The translations under genes were made by a program, and so were the position numbers. Below, one piece after another: positions 59,100 through 64,000 of a DNA stretch of 64,000 nt. The notes beneath the pieces were generated by a model. The model ran no database searches. It had not been told where the DNA came from and worked only from the letters and a program-made list of their open reading frames with translations. Positions within the stretch are counted from its first letter, which is position 1. Each line of letters starts with the position of its first letter. Source of the stretch: Congeria kusceri (taxonomy: Eukaryota > Mollusca > Bivalvia > Myida > Dreissenidae); contig CM051034.1 of NCBI GenBank assembly GCA_027627225.1, positions 15,491,480-15,555,479 on the forward strand, written 5' to 3'.

Positions 59100-59160
59100 G
59101 GGGATATGGTATCAGCCTAATGACCGGGAAGTCCCGGGTTTGATCCCAGCTTGTGGATCA
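59100..59160 (+). repeat. tRNA-derived SINE-like remnant
   Basis: TATCAGCCTAATGACCGGGA, then AGTCCCGGGTTTGATCCCAG, has a B-box-like GGTTTGATCCC and the GACCGGGAAGTCCCGGGTT stem seen in tRNA-derived SINEs. It lacks a full cloverleaf and A box, so it is not a functional tRNA. It lies just upstream of the transposase start. Confidence 0.45.
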
Positions 59161-59507
59161 ATCTCAATATTTCAAACTATACTAAGTACTGGTTTTTCCC
59201 AAGAAACCAAATTTTAGATGCAATAAAGCTGACATAAATAGATTAAAAATAAGAGACATATGATGGGGACTGCGACAAGAACGCGCGCTTATTTTTAATT
59301 AACATTTATTTGCTACACGATGTACAATAAGAACTTGAATTATAACTCTTTATAATTCTGTAATAAACAATAATGACTGGTCTAGTGAACAAACTGACAC
59401 AGTTAAAAAAATTCGCCAAGTATGTCATAGTCATATTTAAATCGCAACCCAATTTTACCATTTTTACAAACAGTCTTGTTTATTTTTTTTTGTTTTGTGT
59501 CTTTTAA

Positions 59508-59888
59508 CTAGAGACATTTATAAATATGTCCATATTTCCCGAGGATTGCCTCTACGCGTAGTATGTTTCCGTCCTTGCAGTAAAACCCAAGATTACAACG
59601 TTGCGCAGGACCACCTCGTCGGAAAACTGGCTCGAACGTTGGCTTAATCAAGATCAGCCCTTCAATCAGGTGTTCTCGACACAGCTCAGAAATCATGACA
59701 GCTTCTGAGCGCTTTAAATAAGCTCGACAACGAGTGTAATTTTTATTGTCATATATTGCAATAGCGTTTGGATCTGCAGGGTTGTTGTACTCCTGTTTAC
59801 AGAAGTAACCAGCTCCAACATTCAGAGAGCGGTTTCCATGGTGATGCATTCCGACAGCATGTAAGGAGTAAATTATGATTTTCTTCAT
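59508..59888 (-). CDS. HIRAN-like protein encoded within the pogo element
   Basis: 126 aa, ATG at 59888-59886, TAG at 59510-59508, uninterrupted. It begins MKKIIIYSLHAVGMHHHGNR and continues GYFCKQEYNNPADPNAIAIY, RAYLKRSEAVMISEL and IEGLILIKPTFEP. V-G ... G ... E-x-NNPxDPNAIAI ... L-R-x-x-A ... L is the HIRAN pattern (a DNA-end binding domain in HLTF/Rad5-type repair proteins, also found alone). It lacks the helicase and RING domains those proteins carry. It lies 419 bases upstream of, and on the same strand as, the transposase, inside the same inverted repeats. A GATGTTTTAG|GAA acceptor-like site just before the ATG suggests an upstream exon is possible. A role in DNA-end handling during transposition is inference only. 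Confidence 0.6.
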   Translation of the reverse strand: MKKIIIYSLHAVGMHHHGNRSLNVGAGYFCKQEYNNPADPNAIAIYDNKNYTRCRAYLKRSEAVMISELCREHLIEGLILIKPTFEPVFRRGGPAQRCNLGFYCKDGNILRVEAILGKYGHIYKCL

Positions 59889-60182
59889 TTCCTAAAACAT
59901 CAAAGAACACTCGGTAAGAGGGATAATATCAAATAATCGCAATCCCCATCATCATTTTACTTACATTACCATGGGTCTAACAATAGAAATATTCTTAATG
60001 GTACACAGATGTTTTACATGCACGTTCATAAATCTTCTTTTGGAAACCCTAACTTAAATAAAAGATGTGAACTTGAATGAATTCAATTCACTTAAACGGA
60101 CAATATATGCATAATCTTAATGGATCTCTTTGAATATTTTTATTGAAATGATTTTGGACTGCCCTTTATATATTTTAAAAGA

Positions 60183-60296
60183 TTTAATAAGCTTATTTTT
60201 ACTTAAATAATCGTTTAATCAATTAGAATATAACTAAGGATTTAATAAGCTTATTTTTACTTAAATAATCGTTTAATCAATTAGAATATAACTATC
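60183..60296. repeat. 58-base direct duplication inside the pogo element
   Basis: TTTAATAAGCTTATTTTTAC, then TTAAATAATCGTTTAATCAA and TTAGAATATAACTA, occurs twice head to tail with essentially no differences, so the duplication is recent. Confidence 0.9.
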
Positions 60297-60856
60297 ATTT
60301 ACTTAGAACAATTATGCATGCTTTTCTTTTTATTTTAATCAGCTGGCGAAAAACTGAGTCACAAATCGTGTGTCCGTTTTTTAACTACTGTGCAATATTG
60401 TGATCGGGAAAACTCGGACGATTTTATTTGGGTCTTTAAACATTGTTTTCTTATTACACTCTCACATATTTATAAATTTCGAATAGAATAAATATTCACA
60501 AATAGTTTCGCGTATTTCAAACAATATTTCATTCAGTATTATACCTTCGATTGAATGTTGATCCACGATGGTTCAAACTTAAGAATGTGGTATGTTCGCA
60601 AGAAATGCAAAGAAAGAACAAGGGTGCATCTTTGCGCATGTGGTAAAACGTCATTTTTATGATGACGTCATTGTTACTTGGAATCGCAGGAACAGAGGGA
60701 AATGCTGCAAATCGTCCAAATCTGCTACGACAACTTGTATGCATCTATAAGTTAAGAAACATTTACGCCCGGCAGTGTCCGTATTTATACGTCCGTCCGT
60801 ACTTCCCCGGACGTACCCCTCCGCATTTTCAAGACAATATATATGTAAGAATGTAA

Positions 60857-63140
60857 TAATTTTAAAACCAAAATGATTAAGTTAATTGTAGTTGTTTTAC
60901 TGAAAAAGAACACGAAAGTGTGTAAGTTATATTTATTGTAGAAATGCATTTCAAATTGTTCTGTTGTATTACATGTACTTCGACGACGCAGCAAGTGGAT
61001 GTCAATCAAACAGTTAATCCAACCCAACAGAAGAAACGCCGAAGAAGAAGTCACCAGACCCATCACAGAACAGAAAAATGAAACAATGGGTGGTGCAAAA
61101 GGGACACCATTGCTTTTACAGTAATTAATGGACATTATAGTGATGAGTTAGGGGAGATTGCAATAAATGGAGAGAAAGTTTAGCAGACAAAGATTGAGAC
61201 CCTGTTAGTGAATGATTATAAGTGTGTGTATGCTTGTGTGTATGTAAATATGTGTAAATATCATATTATATTATATTAAAATAAATGTATGTAAATACAT
61301 ATATGTTTATATATTATGTATATACATGTATACACATCTATAATATTATGTAAATGTACATATAGGTGAATGCATGCGATTATGTTATTTAACGCACTTG
61401 TGTAAAATAAGACATGTACACTAAAAAATAAAAGAAATTAAGAAGTCAATAAACAAGTATTTTCAAAATTCATTTATTCTTCCTCTATTCTTCATGAACA
61501 TACAAAATGTATATGAGTATATGATATAGCATGATTACTAAGGTACATCACATACATACATGTACAACCAACGACCAGCTGCCTGTGCAAGTCACACTGC
61601 ATGAAGTGACCACCTGTGTTAAGAGACCACTTTTAAGAATCACCACTGAGGGTCTCGTAAGACAGGTTAGACAGTGCTTTACATGTGAAATGCGTCACTG
61701 AATATAAATATGCGTTGTTCCTTTAATATTTTTTTTGTCCGTGTATGTTTTTATAACAACTAAATATTTGTTGTTATAACTTCATGTAAAACCGGTGTTT
61801 ATTCACATATTTTTTAATGAAACAAAACAAACACGAAAAAAGTAGTTATATTTAAGCAAGACTGAAATGAGCGATTGTCTTCAGTTCACACGACCCAGAG
61901 TTATCATCCATATTTTCCACTCGCTTACCGAAAACCTGAAATAAATAAAGAACATTTAATTGTTTACTTTTTGCTGTAAGATCTCCATGTTGCTTGTCAT
62001 GGAAAGCTTAGTTGCTATAGGACTGAATAAGTAGATCTGCAATTTTATATGAGCGCGAATGAAATATAATACTAGTTGAACTTGAGAGTTAAACATTCTT
62101 AGGGACGTACACGCATTCGGACGTACGGACAAACACGCGCGATTCCTATTAAGCAAAATAAATGTATAATAAGTATCGATATATCACCATGAATTGACAT
62201 GCACTGACTCTGTCGAATGAAATTATTATTTATAACGCATAAATAAAACATGCACATGTAAACTAAATAATATTTACTTACAATTATATAATCATTAGCA
62301 AGGAAGATCGAACATTTCTTAAATGTGTGTCGATCACTAATCGCAACTAAGCAGAATTTTATTTCAATCGCGCAACTAATGATTGCGTGCCGTCGCAACT
62401 AGGCGTACAGTCAATAAACAAACAGTGACTGAATAAAACGGTAATATCTTGGATATTACAAAGATAATCCGTCATCAAGTAATGTCTATAGTTAAAAAAG
62501 TGTTTATAGGTGTTAAGCAACACATAGGTTTACACATTTACGCGAAATGCAAAGAATTACATGGAAATTAATTCAATATTTTTCGATCGTTTCTACATAT
62601 TTGCAGTGATCAACTACCGATTTCTCAAAGAAAACACAATTTCCACAAAAATCACAAAGCGTATGTGTGACAAATAGGACAATAATTAAAATAAACGTTT
62701 AAATCGTATTACATTCAGCCCTAAAGTAAAAGATAATATCAAAAATTGTGTCACTTATAGCGTTTTCAGCTGTTTGCAACTAACTGATCATCGGCGTTTA
62801 CATTGCCACGAATAAACGAGATTTCGGAATTATCAAGCGAATCGAATATCTGTTATTGCTGTTAAATTATTCAGGCCATCTCGCCAGCTGTCTGCTATCA
62901 TGAGGATCCAAACATAGTGCGTATGTACATTCAACATTTACATAGTGCTTATATCATATTATAACGATACTTAAGGGTTTTTTCTTGTCTTATACGCTAA
63001 GGATTGCATAGCTCTTTTTTCGCATTTATGTTCGTGAACGTTGACTGGGATCACGCATGGACAACGTAGTAATATTGTCCTTGATGAAAAATACTATAAG
63101 TGTGTGTATATTTTATTCCCGCTTCTAGCTGTTTCTATAT
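60857..63140. other. Intergenic, AT-rich
   Basis: Contains TGTATATACATGTATACA-type low-complexity sequence (about 61210-61340). No gene, RNA or clear mobile element is supported. Short frames on both strands show no domains. Confidence 0.4.
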
Positions 63141-63495
63141 TTGTATTTCGTCTGTTGTGAAGAATATGTGTGCATATTTATAAACATGTATATATGTATG
63201 AAATGTAATCCACAAACTTGGCTATACATATCCATTTGTATATGTTGTATTAAGAACCTTTGTACTTTGACATCAATTATTACATATCAGATACCTGACC
63301 TTTCACCATTTATTTATTTTTGTTCTATTTGTTTGACTTTGCACTTTGCAGCTTTTATGTGCGTTATCTTTTTCTGCACTCTTGTCATGCCGTCAAAATC
63401 AAAATACCAAGTACAGACTTTTATAACTAAGTTTAGCACTACATCTCACGCATTTATTGACCATTTAACAAGAATGACAAAAATAAATTACTTAC

Positions 63496-64000
63496 ATGAC
63501 TAAAGTTAAAATTCTTTCGTATAATTGTAGAGGTTTAAACGATTCTAAAACACGAGCTGTTTTCCAATTTTTGAAAGACATGAACTTTGATATATATTGC
63601 TTACAGGACTTACATTTTACAGCAGATATGGAAACGAGCTTATACTCACAATGGAATGCAGAAGTTGTGTTTAGTTATTGCAAATCAAAAGCCAGAGGGG
63701 TTGGGATTTCATTTAATAGAGGTGTAGATGCGAAAATAAATAATGCTATCAAAGACGAAAACGGTAATTACATTATCTTAGATATAACAATTAACGACAC
63801 TAAAATAACTCTTATAAACATCTATGGTCCAAATACTGATTCGCCAGAGTGTTACGAACAGATTTTTAACAACATTGATCACATCAACAATGACTCTTTC
63901 ATTTGGTGCGGCGATTTTAATTTAGTGTTAAATACGAGCTTAGACTATGATAACTATAAGTCAATTAATAATAATAAGAACGCCAGAACAATTTTAAACA
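63496..64000 (+). CDS. LINE ORF2, N-terminal AP-type endonuclease (cut by window end)
   Basis: Open from ATG at 63496 to the end of the window (168 codons). It encodes MTKVKILSYNCRGLNDSKTR, then FDIYCLQDLHFT, ARGVGISFN, ITLINIYGPN and FIWCGDFNLVLN. N10, the IYGPN strand and D140/N142 of GDFN are landmarks of the endonuclease that nicks target DNA for target-primed reverse transcription. The usual catalytic Glu of LQETH is Asp here (D38). The ATG overlaps the stop of an upstream frame (MPSKSKYQVQTFITKFSTTS to LHD, TAA at 63501), as in LINEs with overlapping ORFs. The reverse transcriptase must lie beyond the window. Confidence 0.85.
   Translation, partial: MTKVKILSYNCRGLNDSKTRAVFQFLKDMNFDIYCLQDLHFTADMETSLYSQWNAEVVFSYCKSKARGVGISFNRGVDAKINNAIKDENGNYIILDITINDTKITLINIYGPNTDSPECYEQIFNNIDHINNDSFIWCGDFNLVLNTSLDYDNYKSINNNKNARTILN

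Larger units (their letters stand above)
56917..60818 (-). mobile_element. pogo-type DNA transposon, 3.9 kb, apparently complete
   Basis: Terminal inverted repeats of 25 bases: left GGGTACGTCCGGGGAAATAC, then GGACG (56917-56941); the right end read inversely is the same except one base (60794-60818). Between them, on the minus strand, are a HIRAN-like ORF (59888-59508) and a full transposase (59089-57344). AAATACGGAC motifs cluster inside both ends. The expected TA duplication is not seen at the ends as drawn, so a few terminal bases may have changed, or the true ends lie slightly off. Intact frames and 24/25 matching ends suggest recent activity. Confidence 0.8.

Noticed and set aside
56911..60825. 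TA target duplication at the ends of the pogo element
   Set aside because: Left flank is ATTAT|GGGTAC and right flank is GTACCC|CTCCG; no duplicated TA is visible, so it was not claimed.
60529..61135. Small ORFs near the right end of the pogo element as a third gene
   Set aside because: They have no recognisable motif; the one at 60659-60856 runs through the inverted repeat.
62096..62135. Possible second pogo terminus (GGGACGTACACGCATTCGGA)
   Set aside because: Only short fragments resemble the 56917 terminus, and there is no matching partner end or transposase nearby.
63141..63503. 120-codon ORF as LINE ORF1
   Set aside because: The first part is low-complexity Cys/Ile-rich sequence with no ORF1 features; only the last 40 codons before the overlapping stop might belong to a LINE ORF.

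Overview
The window looks like an AT-rich, transposon-dense animal chromosome segment, most likely from a bivalve mollusc. Coding sequence is split by GT-AG introns. One conserved metazoan gene (Suppressor of fused) is recognisable exon by exon, immune-type HEPN-NACHT genes are present, and the interspersed repeats have the style seen in bivalves (internally tandem elements around 150 bp per unit, many short foldback elements, LINE fragments). The species assignment is inference; no alignment was run.

Layout. 1-5.0 kb is gene-free and holds a small inverted-repeat element (about 743-1117), a 2.2 kb CACTA-like non-autonomous transposon full of GTCACGTAA motifs (1175-3366) and a foldback (4084-4227). 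From 5159 to 26595 (+) lies a complete SUFU orthologue in nine coding exons (about 481 aa). Its introns carry two opposite copies of an 800 bp hAT-like element with 5-bp target duplications (6258-7057 and 17519-18295), a third larger element with the same 5-bp signature and a broken gene inside (20813-23376), and several tandem repeats. 26.6-34.9 kb is 3' flank and intergenic sequence with foldback and TA-flanked elements.

From 34901 to 38591 (-) is an intact two-exon gene for a 1079-aa HEPN-NACHT protein with an LRR-like C-terminus. A head-to-head pseudogene copy (+) lies at 44907-49082, with point stops, small deletions and a lost splice donor. Between them lie a 616 bp TA-flanked foldback built of GTAACTGCAGTTAC palindromes (39094-39709), a perfect 60-bp minisatellite (40471-40644) and other repeats.

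49.1-56.9 kb is repeat-rich: two direct duplications, LINE 3' fragments on the minus strand and arrays of units around 150 bp. 56917-60818 is a nearly complete 3.9 kb pogo-type DNA transposon with 25-bp inverted ends. It has an intact 581-aa DDD transposase and, unusually, a second intact ORF on the same strand resembling a HIRAN domain. The last 0.5 kb enters a LINE ORF2 (endonuclease), cut by the window edge.

SUFU acts in Hedgehog signalling; the HEPN-NACHT pair looks like an expanding and decaying innate-sensor family; nearly everything else is mobile DNA. The items most worth follow-up are the pogo element with its HIRAN-like partner ORF, the HEPN-NACHT inverted pair, and the repeated co-occurrence of element termini with clustered short subterminal motifs.
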